Origin: Nannocystis bainbridge
GTDB taxonomy: Bacteria > Myxococcota_A > Polyangia > Nannocystales > Nannocystaceae
Assembly: GCF_028368995.1 (NCBI RefSeq)
Contig: NZ_JAQNDL010000001.1
Span: 248,001 to 312,000, forward strand
Direction of reading: 5' to 3'
Length of the DNA stretch: 64,000 nucleotides
Shown here: in pieces, positions 45,402-53,413 of the stretch
How the letters are laid out: every line of letters starts with the position of its first letter
Numbering within the stretch: position 1 is the first letter of the stretch
Program-made: the position numbers and the translations under genes
The notes under the pieces: generated by a model
Database searches by the model: none
What the model was told of the DNA's origin: nothing
The model's input: the letters and a program-made list of their open reading frames with translations, nothing else

Positions 45402-48026
45402 ATGACGATCCGGCTGTCTGCGCTGTTCGGCCTCGGCATCCTCCTCGCGTGCAGTCGCTCCGCGACCACCCCGCTCGCCTACCCCGAGCTCTTGCCCGAG
45501 CCCGACTGGCAGCAGCTCGAGGTCCCCGTGCGCGCCGCCGAAGCGCGACCCGAGCCCCCGCCCGTCGCCCTCGCCGACGGTGAAGTCCGCGACGTCGTCT
45601 ACACCGACCCGGGCGCGCTCCCGCAGCTCATGCACGCCGGCGTCGCCTTGCCCCTGCGCAACACCGACGTGCGCGCCCACCTGCGCGGCCCCGTCGCCGA
45701 GGTCGTCGTCCGCCAGCGCTTCGTCAACGACAACGCCGCCGCGCTCGACGCCGTCTACACCTTCCCCTTGCCCGAGAACAGCGCCGTCACCGACATGCGC
45801 ATGATCGTCGGCGCGCGCACGATCGAGGCCGAGATCCGCGAGCGCGCCCAGGCGCGGGCCGAGTACACCGCGGCCCGCGACGCCGGCCACACCGCCGCGC
45901 TGCTCGAGCAGGAGCGGCCCAACGTCTTCACCCAGTCGCTCGCCAACATCCCGTCGGGCGAGACCGTCGAGGTCGAGCTGCGCTACCTGCAGACCCTGAG
46001 CTACGACGCCGGCGAGTACGAGTTCGTGTTCCCCACCGTCGTCGGCCCGCGCTACCTCCCCGGCGATCCGCTCGCGCGCCGCAGCGAGGGCAGCGGCACC
46101 CGCTCCGACACCGACCGCGTCCCCGACGCCTCGCGGGTCTCCCCGCCCGTGCTCGGCCGCGGCCTGCGGACCGGGCACGACCTCTCGATCTCTGTCGTCG
46201 CCGAGGCCGCCACCCCGATCGTCGCCTGGGCCGCACCCGCGCACGTCGTCACCGCCGACGCGACCGACGGCCACCTCCGCGTCGCCCTCGCCCGCCGCGA
46301 CGAGATCCCCAACCGCGATTTCGTCCTGCGCTACCGCAGCGCCGCCGCCCAGCCGGCCGCCAAGCTGTTCCTCGGGCCAGCCGACGGCGCCTCGGGCGGC
46401 CACTTCCTGCTCGTCGTCGATCCGCCGCGCCTCGACGTCGAAGCCGCCGTCGGCCGCCGCGAGCTGCTGTTCGTCGTCGACGTGTCCGGCTCGATGTCGG
46501 GCGCCCCGCTCGCGCTCGCCAAGGCCGCCATGCGCGAGGCCCTCGCGCGCGCCCGGCCGGTCGACACCTTCGACGTCATCACCTTCGCCGGCAGCTCCCG
46601 GCGCCTGTTCGGCGCGCCGCGGCCGGCCAACGCCGAGAACCTGGCCCAGGCCGTCGAGTTCGTCGACAGCCTCGGCGCCGGCGGCGGCACCGAGATGCTC
46701 GCGGCCGTCGACGCCGCGCTCGCCAGCCCGGTCGAGGCTGGCCGTCACCGCTACGTCTTCCTCATGACCGACGGCTACATCAGCGAGGAGGACGCGATCG
46801 CTCGCGCCGCGCACGACCTGCTCGAGCGCCAGCGCGCCCACCATCGCCGCGCCCGCGTGTTCGGCGTCGGCATCGGCGACGCGCCCAACAGCCACCTGAT
46901 CGCCGCGATCTCCAGGGCCGGCGACGGCGCCGCGCTGCACGTGCGCCGCCCCGCCGACCTCGCGCGCGCCGGCCAGGTCATCGAGCGCACCATCGACGCC
47001 CCCGTGCTCACCGGCGTCACCATCGACTGGGGCAGCCTCGCGCCGCGCGACCTCTCGGTCTCGCTGCCACCTGACCTTTTGGCCAGCCATCCGCTGGTCG
47101 TGCACGGCCGCTACGAGGGCGCCCCGCCGGCCGAGCTGCGCCTGCGCGCCCGCGTCGGCGAGCGCTCCGTCAGCTTCCCGATCGAGGTCGTGCGCAGCGA
47201 CGAATCGGGCCGCACCCTCGCGCGCCTGTGGGCCCGCGAGCAGATCGGCGCCCTCGACCTCGCGCGCGCCACCGCCGGATCGGCCGAGGACGCGCAGCAG
47301 GCCCGGCGATCGATCTTGCAGCTCGGCCTGCAGCACCACCTCGTCACCGCCTACACCAGCCTGGTCGCCGTCGATCGCACGCGCCGCGTCGAGGGCCTCG
47401 CCGCCGAGGTCGTCCAGCCGGTCGAAACGGTCGCCGGCACGGACAACGCCCAGGTCACCAGGCTCCGCTCCGATCAGGTCCGCTACATCCCGGTCGGCGG
47501 CACCAACCGCGACTTCACGGCCGTCGTCGAACTGGCACCCACCGCCAGCCGCGACGCCGCGGGCATCCGCCTCGGCGGGACCACGGCCGCCGAGGCGCGC
47601 TACGTCATCGACGCTCAGCGCGGCGACCTCGCGACCTTCGGCGCCCCGCCCTCGGAGGCCCTGGGCAACCCCGGCCGCGGCTTCGCCGGCGTCGAGCCGT
47701 ACGCCCGCGCCCGCATCGGCGCCGTCAGCGGGGCCAGCGACGCCGAGGCCGTCCGCCTGCGCGCCCTCCTGCGCGCCGACGCCGAGTCGCTCGCGCTGTG
47801 TTTCCTCGACGCCGGCGACACCACCTACCGCGTCCACCGCCGGTTCGTGCTCGTCGTCCACCTCACCGCCGCCGGCGGCCTCGCGCGCATGGAGGTCAAG
47901 GGCCGCTCGCCGCTCAGCCCGGGCCTCACCGCCTGCCTGCGCCAGAAGGTCTACCCGCGGGTCCGCGGCGTCGTCAGCCCCGGAACCACCATCGAGATCG
48001 ACCTCGGCGTGTGGATGCGCTTCTAG
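45402..48026 (+). CDS. Lipoprotein with VIT and VWA domains
   Basis: 874 residues. Lipoprotein signal MTIRLSALFGLGILLAC (Cys17). A VIT domain covers about residues 75-215: LPLRNTDVRAHLRGPVAEV, VYTFPLPENSAVTDM, EQERPNVFTQSLANIPSGE. A VWA domain starts near residue 355 with an intact MIDAS (VVDVSGSMSG, and later MTDGY). The pairing resembles inter-alpha-trypsin-inhibitor heavy chains. The C-terminal 100 residues (AESLALCFLDAG, RMEVKGRSPLSPGLTACLR) look like the AgmX/PglI C-terminal domain found in myxobacterial envelope proteins. It is probably an adhesion or envelope protein. The ATG at 45402 is chosen for the lipobox; an earlier frame start at 45297 lies in hairpin elements. Confidence 0.82.
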   Translation: MTIRLSALFGLGILLACSRSATTPLAYPELLPEPDWQQLEVPVRAAEARPEPPPVALADGEVRDVVYTDPGALPQLMHAGVALPLRNTDVRAHLRGPVAEVVVRQRFVNDNAAALDAVYTFPLPENSAVTDMRMIVGARTIEAEIRERAQARAEYTAARDAGHTAALLEQERPNVFTQSLANIPSGETVEVELRYLQTLSYDAGEYEFVFPTVVGPRYLPGDPLARRSEGSGTRSDTDRVPDASRVSPPVLGRGLRTGHDLSISVVAEAATPIVAWAAPAHVVTADATDGHLRVALARRDEIPNRDFVLRYRSAAAQPAAKLFLGPADGASGGHFLLVVDPPRLDVEAAVGRRELLFVVDVSGSMSGAPLALAKAAMREALARARPVDTFDVITFAGSSRRLFGAPRPANAENLAQAVEFVDSLGAGGGTEMLAAVDAALASPVEAGRHRYVFLMTDGYISEEDAIARAAHDLLERQRAHHRRARVFGVGIGDAPNSHLIAAISRAGDGAALHVRRPADLARAGQVIERTIDAPVLTGVTIDWGSLAPRDLSVSLPPDLLASHPLVVHGRYEGAPPAELRLRARVGERSVSFPIEVVRSDESGRTLARLWAREQIGALDLARATAGSAEDAQQARRSILQLGLQHHLVTAYTSLVAVDRTRRVEGLAAEVVQPVETVAGTDNAQVTRLRSDQVRYIPVGGTNRDFTAVVELAPTASRDAAGIRLGGTTAAEARYVIDAQRGDLATFGAPPSEALGNPGRGFAGVEPYARARIGAVSGASDAEAVRLRALLRADAESLALCFLDAGDTTYRVHRRFVLVVHLTAAGGLARMEVKGRSPLSPGLTACLRQKVYPRVRGVVSPGTTIEIDLGVWMRF

Positions 48027-48030
48027 CTCC

Positions 48031-48106
48031 CGAGGACATGCCCGATCGAGCATGTCCGTACGGACATAAACCAAGGGACATGCTCCGAGGAGCATGTCCC
48101 TTCATG
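48031..48106. repeat. Cluster of dispersed hairpin elements, intergenic, convergent genes
   Basis: Units: GAGGACATGCCC-GATC-GAGCATGTCC, ATGTCCG-TA-CGGACAT and GGGACATGCTCC-GAG-GAGCATGTCCC. The last has 12-base arms with one of the longest perfect stems in the window. It lies between two convergent stop codons. Confidence 0.75.
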
Positions 48107-48118
48107 GTACCCGCAGCG

Positions 48119-49999
48119 CTACTTGCCGCCGGCCGCCTTGAGCTGCCGCTTGGCCTCGTCGAGCGCCTTCTTCACGTCCTTGTCGTTCGAGCGCATCTTG
48201 GCCGCGGCGGCGTAGGCGTCGACCGCCTCCTGCCAGCGGCCCTTGCCGGCCATGCCCTGGCCCTTGAGCACCAGCGGGTCGAAGCCGGGCTTGACCCCGA
48301 GCTTCTCGTACTCCTCGAGCAGGGCCGCCAGCTCGTCCCAGGCCTTCATCAGCCGCAGGATCTTGCCCTCGCCGATCAGCGCCTCGGCCAGCAGCTCCTT
48401 GACCCCGGGGGTCTCGGGGGCCAGCGCCTGCACGCAGCGGAACACCTGACCCGCGTCGTGGAAGCGCTTGTCGGTCAGCGCCTTGCGGCCGGTGTCGAGC
48501 GCGGCCGACGGGATCTTCTTGGTGAGCCGCTCGATCGCCTCGTGCTTCGGATCGATCTCCCGCAGCGCGGCCAGGTAGTCGCGCACGCACTCGCCGGAGG
48601 GCTGACAGAAGCGGCCCTCGCTGAGCGCCAGGTCGGCGCGTCCGGCCAGGACCAGCGGGTCGCCGGCGTTGTCGACCGCCTGCGGGATCGCCAGGTCGAG
48701 CGGCTTCGGCGGCTCGGCCGGCGTCGAGTCGTCGACGTCCTGCGTGACCCCCGTCAAGACCGCCGGCCCCTCGCTCGGCGGCTTGGCCTCGCCGCCGAAC
48801 AGGCGCGGCCCGAACAGCACCAGCACCACCGCGATGGTGCCGGCGCCGACCAGCCACAGCCACGCGTGCGGGTGCTCCTTGACCGGCGGCGGCGCGACCA
48901 GCCGCGGCTCCGCGGTCGGCCGCGGCGCGCTCATCGACGCGCTCGCCAGCAGCATGTTGGGGTGCGACGCCGCGGCGATCGGCTCGCTCGGCGGCAGCAG
49001 CGAGCCCGAGCTGAGCGACGTCGCGGCTGACCTTTCGGACCTGTCCGAATCGCCAGACGACGAGCGAGCGGCCCGCGGCGCCGCCGGGTCGAGCGAGCGC
49101 AGGAGGTCGACCTCGAGCACCCGCATCGAGCGGATCCGGTTGTCGGGCCGGGGCGCCAGGCAACGCGCCACGAGGTCCGCCAGCGCGGCCGGCACGTCGC
49201 GCACCAGGTCGTCGACACGCGGGGCCTCCTGGCGGCCCTTCTTCATCATGATGTCGTAGTCGTTGCGGCCGGTGTACGGCAGCCGCCCGGTCAGCATCTC
49301 GAACAGCACCGTGCCGAGCGCGTAGATGTCGGAGACCGGGTCGGCCTCCTCGCCGGCCGCCTGCTCCGGCGCCATGTAGGCCGTCGACCCCACGAGCTTG
49401 TCGATCGTCGACACGCCCGAGCGCTCGCTGTCCATGTGCGAGCAGACGCCGAAGTCCAGCACCTTGACGACGTCGAGCTCGCCGTCCTCGGTGACGAGGA
49501 CGATGTTGCTCGGCTTGAGGTCGCGGTGGATGATGCCCATGTCGTGGGCGGTCCCCAGCGCGCGGCACACCTGGCTGGCGATGTGGACCGCCCGCCCGGC
49601 CGAGATGCGCTTCTCCTCGTCGAGCACGGCGCGCAGGTTCTGCCCGTCGAGCAGCTGCATCACCGAGTACACGCCGCCGTCGTCGAGCTTGCCGGTGCTG
49701 AACACCTCGATGATGTTGGGGTGTTGCAGCACCTGCGCCGCCTCGGCGTCGCGCAGGAAGCGGTCGCGGATCTCGGGGTCGCGCGCGTAGATCTCGGGCA
49801 GGATGCGCAGGGCGCAGGGGGCCCCGCGCTCGGTGTCGCGTGCCCGGTACAGCGCCCCCATCTCGTCGAAGGAGAGCAGCTCCTCGACGCGATAGCGGTG
49901 CGCGATCATCGTGCCCCAGCGCTGCTCCGCGGCCTCGCGCGGCGAAACCATCGCCCTGTTGGGGTTGCTGAGCAGGCCGTCGTTCTCGATATCCGCCAT
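48119..49999 (-). CDS. Membrane Ser/Thr protein kinase with altered ATP-binding lysine
   Basis: 626 residues. The Hanks-type kinase domain (about 36-290) keeps the catalytic loop HRDLKPSN, the DFG motif (VLDFGVCSH), the APE-like YMAPEQAAGEE and DIYALGTVLFEM. The glycine loop is degenerate (LSFDEMGALY), and the subdomain II lysine is Arg65 (PCALRIL). One membrane helix (WLWLVGAGTIAVVLVLFG, about 380-398) is followed by a C-terminal region of helical repeats, TPR-like (ALDTGRKALTDKRFHDAG, GRWQEAVDAYAAAAKMR). The domain order is cytoplasmic kinase, helix, extracytoplasmic sensor. Weak or pseudokinase activity is possible. The ATG at 49999 lies 15 bases from a 22-base palindrome upstream. Confidence 0.88.
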   Translation of the reverse strand: MADIENDGLLSNPNRAMVSPREAAEQRWGTMIAHRYRVEELLSFDEMGALYRARDTERGAPCALRILPEIYARDPEIRDRFLRDAEAAQVLQHPNIIEVFSTGKLDDGGVYSVMQLLDGQNLRAVLDEEKRISAGRAVHIASQVCRALGTAHDMGIIHRDLKPSNIVLVTEDGELDVVKVLDFGVCSHMDSERSGVSTIDKLVGSTAYMAPEQAAGEEADPVSDIYALGTVLFEMLTGRLPYTGRNDYDIMMKKGRQEAPRVDDLVRDVPAALADLVARCLAPRPDNRIRSMRVLEVDLLRSLDPAAPRAARSSSGDSDRSERSAATSLSSGSLLPPSEPIAAASHPNMLLASASMSAPRPTAEPRLVAPPPVKEHPHAWLWLVGAGTIAVVLVLFGPRLFGGEAKPPSEGPAVLTGVTQDVDDSTPAEPPKPLDLAIPQAVDNAGDPLVLAGRADLALSEGRFCQPSGECVRDYLAALREIDPKHEAIERLTKKIPSAALDTGRKALTDKRFHDAGQVFRCVQALAPETPGVKELLAEALIGEGKILRLMKAWDELAALLEEYEKLGVKPGFDPLVLKGQGMAGKGRWQEAVDAYAAAAKMRSNDKDVKKALDEAKRQLKAAGGK

Positions 50000-50014
50000 G
50001 ATTCGAACTTGCTT

Positions 50015-50036
50015 GCCCGGCGCTGCAGCGCCGGGC
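50015..50036. promoter_or_regulatory. 22-base perfect palindrome upstream of the kinase gene
   Basis: GCCCGGCGCT and its exact complement AGCGCCGGGC meet at a central GC (50015-50036). It lies 16 bases upstream of the kinase start on the minus strand, with no T tract. It could be an operator or a leader hairpin. Confidence 0.45.
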
Positions 50037-50186
50037 CCCCAAGGCTAACGCGAGCCGGTCACACCCTCAAATTTGTGCCCCCGCGCAATTTCAGGCTGCG
50101 CCCGTCCCAACCTGCCGAATCGCGCCGCGAACGTTCCAGCGCACATGGGCGCGGAGAACTTCCGCATCACCCGCCGGACCCCGAGG

Positions 50187-51500
50187 TCACGGCGAGTCGT
50201 CGACCTCCATCCGCCCCGTCCACGGGCCCCCGTCGTCCGCGGGCACGGTCACCTGCCCGCGTTGCGAACGCAGCCCGCGCACCCGCACCCCGAGCGTGTA
50301 GGTCCCCGGCAACACCGCGGCCGCGCCGATGGTGCCCTCCTCGTCCGTGCGCGCGCCGGCGAAGGGCCCGCCGTCGACCACCGCCCCGACCACGGGCAGG
50401 TCGCTGCCGCGTCGTATCACCGCCACGGTCACCGCGCGGCCGAGCGCCGGCACGCTCCCGACCAGCGTCACCGCCTCTCCGGCCACGTGTCCGGCCGAGA
50501 CCGCCAGCTCGACCCCGTCCTGGACCACGCGCAGGTCGTAGCTGCCCTCGCCGAGCTCCGCGAGGCTGAACTGCCCGGCCTCGACCCGCGCCTGGTGAAC
50601 CTCGTAGCCTCGCGCCTGCGCCCGCGCCAACACACGCGCGCGCGCGTAGGCCCGACCCTCGGCGTCGGTCACCGTGCCCTGCAGCGGCGTCAGCGGCGGC
50701 GCCAGCACCAATTGCCAGCCGTCCTCGTCGTCGACCGACACCTCCTTCTCGGTCGCGCGGAAGCCCGGCGCCCGGGCGATGAGCATCAGGGACGCGTAGG
50801 TCGGCACGTCGCGGGCGTCGCCCGGCTCGCAGCGCCCGCTGGCCTCGCCGCACGGGTCGCACGGCGGCTTCTCGACCCGCGCGAAGCTGAAGAAGCCCTC
50901 GCCGTCGCTGACCGTGTTGCGCGAGGTGAACGGCGGCAGCGCGCCCGGATCGTCGTCGGCCCCGCGGCGGACCCAGATCTGCGCCCCCGCGACCGCCCGG
51001 CCCTCGCCGTCGCTGACCGAACCAACCACCCGGCCCAGCGATTGCGCGACCAGCGTCACCGGCGCCCGGTTCGGCTCGAGCACCCACGGATCGCGCGGCA
51101 CCATCGTCGGGTGCCGCAGCTCGGCGCAGACGATGCCGCGGCAGCCCGGCCCGCTGAAATCGCCCTCGGCCCCGAGCTCCACCACCCCGCCGTCGATCGG
51201 CGCGCTGCGGCCCGTCCCGCCGGCCAGGCAGTGCAAGATGATCCGCCCGTCGCTGACGGGGCTGCCGTCGCGGTCGACGATCCGCCCCTGCACGACCCCT
51301 CGCCCGCTGCGATCGACGTCCGCACGGCGCGCCACCCCCTGCGTCGGCGCACCGACCTCGACCGCCGCCGTCACCTGCGTCGCCGTCGGCTTGTTCTTGC
51401 GCGCCCCCGGGCGAGCGGTCGACCGCGCGCCGGTCCCGAGCCAGACGGCCAGCGCCGCCAGCAACGCCAGCAGCGCGGCCACCACCGCCGCTCGCCTCAT
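50187..51500 (-). CDS. Membrane-anchored protein with carboxypeptidase-regulatory-like repeats
   Basis: 437 residues: an N-terminal signal anchor (RRAAVVAALLALLAALAVWL) then several beta-sandwich repeats of the carboxypeptidase regulatory (CarboxypepD_reg) type. Repeat cores are VQGRIVDRDGSPVSDGRII, VGSVSDGEGRAVAGAQIWV, QGTVTDAEGRAYARARVLA, and a shorter one ending LPGTYTLGVRV. A Cys cluster (CDPCGEASGRC) lies in the middle. Such proteins are usually surface or periplasmic; no activity is evident. The ATG at 51500 overlaps the phosphohexomutase stop (ATGA). Confidence 0.78.
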   Translation of the reverse strand: MRRAAVVAALLALLAALAVWLGTGARSTARPGARKNKPTATQVTAAVEVGAPTQGVARRADVDRSGRGVVQGRIVDRDGSPVSDGRIILHCLAGGTGRSAPIDGGVVELGAEGDFSGPGCRGIVCAELRHPTMVPRDPWVLEPNRAPVTLVAQSLGRVVGSVSDGEGRAVAGAQIWVRRGADDDPGALPPFTSRNTVSDGEGFFSFARVEKPPCDPCGEASGRCEPGDARDVPTYASLMLIARAPGFRATEKEVSVDDEDGWQLVLAPPLTPLQGTVTDAEGRAYARARVLARAQARGYEVHQARVEAGQFSLAELGEGSYDLRVVQDGVELAVSAGHVAGEAVTLVGSVPALGRAVTVAVIRRGSDLPVVGAVVDGGPFAGARTDEEGTIGAAAVLPGTYTLGVRVRGLRSQRGQVTVPADDGGPWTGRMEVDDSP

Positions 51501-53299
51501 GAAGCCGAACCCAGCCAGGGTCGCATCATCGCCTCGATCTGCGCGTGCGCGTCGGCCAGCACCGCCTCGACCACCGCGTCGATCTGCGACACCAGCGCCG
51601 GCAGAGCCGCCGGCTCGATCCCCGGCGCGCTGCGAGCGAGCCCGTAGATCTTCAGCTTCGGCTCCGTACCGCTCGGGCGCAGCACCAGCCGGCATTTCTT
51701 ACCGCCCTCGCCCTCGAGCTCGAGGCTCAGCACGTCGCCCGGCAGATCGCGCGTCGGCGATCCGGTGCCGCGCGGCCGCAGCCGATCCTCGAAGTGACGC
51801 GTGGTGAGCCCGGCGAAGCCCGCGGGCGGCGACGTCCGCCACGCCTGCATCAGCGCCGCGATCGCCTGCCGCCCGGCCAGGCCCGGCGCCATGTAGTTGA
51901 GCGTCTTCTCGCGGTGGTAGCCGAAGCGGCACCAGATCGCGTCGAGCGAGTCGAGCAGCGTCTCGCCGCGCAGCTTGGCCAGCGCCGCCGCCTCGGCCAG
52001 CAGCAGCGCCGCGATCGAACCATCCTTGTCGCGGATCTCGTCGCCGCGCAGGTACCCGTGGCTCTCCTCGCAGGCGAACACGACCGTGCGATCGGGGTGC
52101 TCCGCCGCCATGCCCGCGTGGTGCTTGAAGCCGACCAGCAGATCGTCGACCGCCGTCAGCCCGCGGGCCGCGGCCATCGTCGCGATCAGCGGCGTCGTCA
52201 CCAGCGTCGTCAGCACCCACCCGTCTTCGTCGAGCGTCGCGTTGGCGAGCACGTGATCGAGCATCAGCACCCCGAGGCGGTTGCCGTCGAGGGCCACGAA
52301 CTTGCCGTCGCGCCCGCGCACGCACGCGCCCAGGCGGTCGGCGTCGGGGTCGGTGGCCAGGACCAGGTCGGCACCTGTCTCTTCGGCCAGCTCAATCGCC
52401 ATCGCCATCGACTCCGGCGCCTCGGGGTTGGCCGAGCGGACCGTCGAGAACCTGCCGCCGTCGGGATCGCACTGGCGCTCGACCGGCAGCACCTCGATCT
52501 TCCGCGCGCGCAGGGCCGGCAGCACGCTGGTGTGACCGACCCCGTGCAGCGGGGTGAAGGCCACCTTCAGCCCCGCGGCCGACAGGTCCGCCGGCGCCAC
52601 GCCTTGCGCCAGCACGTACGCGTGGTACGCCGGGTCCGCCTCGGTCGCCACGCGCTCGGGCGGCAGCACGTGGATCAACTTGCGCTGCTCCTCTTGCAGC
52701 CCCGGGAGCTCCTGCACCGCCAGGATCGCGCGCATCAGCGCCGCGTCGCGCTCGCCCAGCACCTGCGCGCCGTCAGGCCCGTAGATCTTGATGCCGTTGT
52801 CCTCCGGCGGGTTGTGGCTGGCGCTGATGACCACACCGGCCCCGCAGCCGAGCCGACGCACCAGGAACGACAGCTCGGGCGTCGGCCGCGGTGCGTCGAT
52901 CAGAACCACTGTCACGCCGCCGGCGGCGCACTGCTCGGCCACCGCGTAGGCGAAGTCCCGCGAGTGCGTGCGCGTGTCGTAGACCACGGCCACCTGGGGC
53001 GTGTCGCCGGCCGCGCGCATGGCCTCCACCAGCCCCTGAGCTGTTTCGCGCACCACTACCTTATTAAAGCGGTTGGGACCGGGCCCGACCTTGCCGCGGC
53101 GCCCGCCGGTGCCGATCGGCAGCACCTGCGAATAGGCGTCGAGGATCTCCGCCACCGCCACGGCCGACCCCGCTTCGGCGGCGGCGACCAGCGCCTGCAG
53201 CGCCTCGCGCTCGGGGGTGAATCGGGGCTCGGCGAGCCAGTGGGACAGGGTGCGCTCGACATCGGCGGGGAGGCGGAGGGCGCTCAGGCTCGGGGTCAC
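51497..53299 (-). CDS. Phosphohexomutase (phosphoglucomutase/phosphomannomutase family)
   Basis: Interconverts hexose 1- and 6-phosphates. The 600-residue protein has the four family sites in order: active-site Ser in VISASHNPPEDNG (about residue 160), metal loop DPDADRLG (about 318), sugar loop CEESHGY, and phosphate loop RPSGTEPKLKIYG near the C-terminus. Length and spacing fit the long PgcA-type phosphoglucomutases. The GTG at 53299 has a -10-like TAAGAT exactly six bases upstream (53306-53311, minus strand). Substrate (glucose or mannose) is not decided. The carboxypeptidase-regulatory protein gene overlaps its end. Confidence 0.92.
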   Translation of the reverse strand: MTPSLSALRLPADVERTLSHWLAEPRFTPEREALQALVAAAEAGSAVAVAEILDAYSQVLPIGTGGRRGKVGPGPNRFNKVVVRETAQGLVEAMRAAGDTPQVAVVYDTRTHSRDFAYAVAEQCAAGGVTVVLIDAPRPTPELSFLVRRLGCGAGVVISASHNPPEDNGIKIYGPDGAQVLGERDAALMRAILAVQELPGLQEEQRKLIHVLPPERVATEADPAYHAYVLAQGVAPADLSAAGLKVAFTPLHGVGHTSVLPALRARKIEVLPVERQCDPDGGRFSTVRSANPEAPESMAMAIELAEETGADLVLATDPDADRLGACVRGRDGKFVALDGNRLGVLMLDHVLANATLDEDGWVLTTLVTTPLIATMAAARGLTAVDDLLVGFKHHAGMAAEHPDRTVVFACEESHGYLRGDEIRDKDGSIAALLLAEAAALAKLRGETLLDSLDAIWCRFGYHREKTLNYMAPGLAGRQAIAALMQAWRTSPPAGFAGLTTRHFEDRLRPRGTGSPTRDLPGDVLSLELEGEGGKKCRLVLRPSGTEPKLKIYGLARSAPGIEPAALPALVSQIDAVVEAVLADAHAQIEAMMRPWLGSAS

Positions 53300-53413
53300 G
53301 GGCGGATCTTACCTCAGCGACATGCACGCCAGTGAAATCATCTGCGCCGCGCCTACGTTTTGTGGAACACTCAAAGGCTGCCGGTTGTCCGGGCCAGCAC
53401 GTAAGGCGGGTTT

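Noticed and set aside
43227..48095. Very long open frame (1622 codons) on the minus strand across the antiporter and VIT/VWA genes
   Set aside because: It is opposite to well-conserved genes and has only Ala/Gly/Glu/Arg/Asp-rich low-complexity sequence; high GC makes such shadow frames common.
52372..52391. Possible hairpin element in the phosphohexomutase gene
   Set aside because: It encodes AEETGADLVLATDPDADR, which looks like normal conserved family sequence next to the metal loop.
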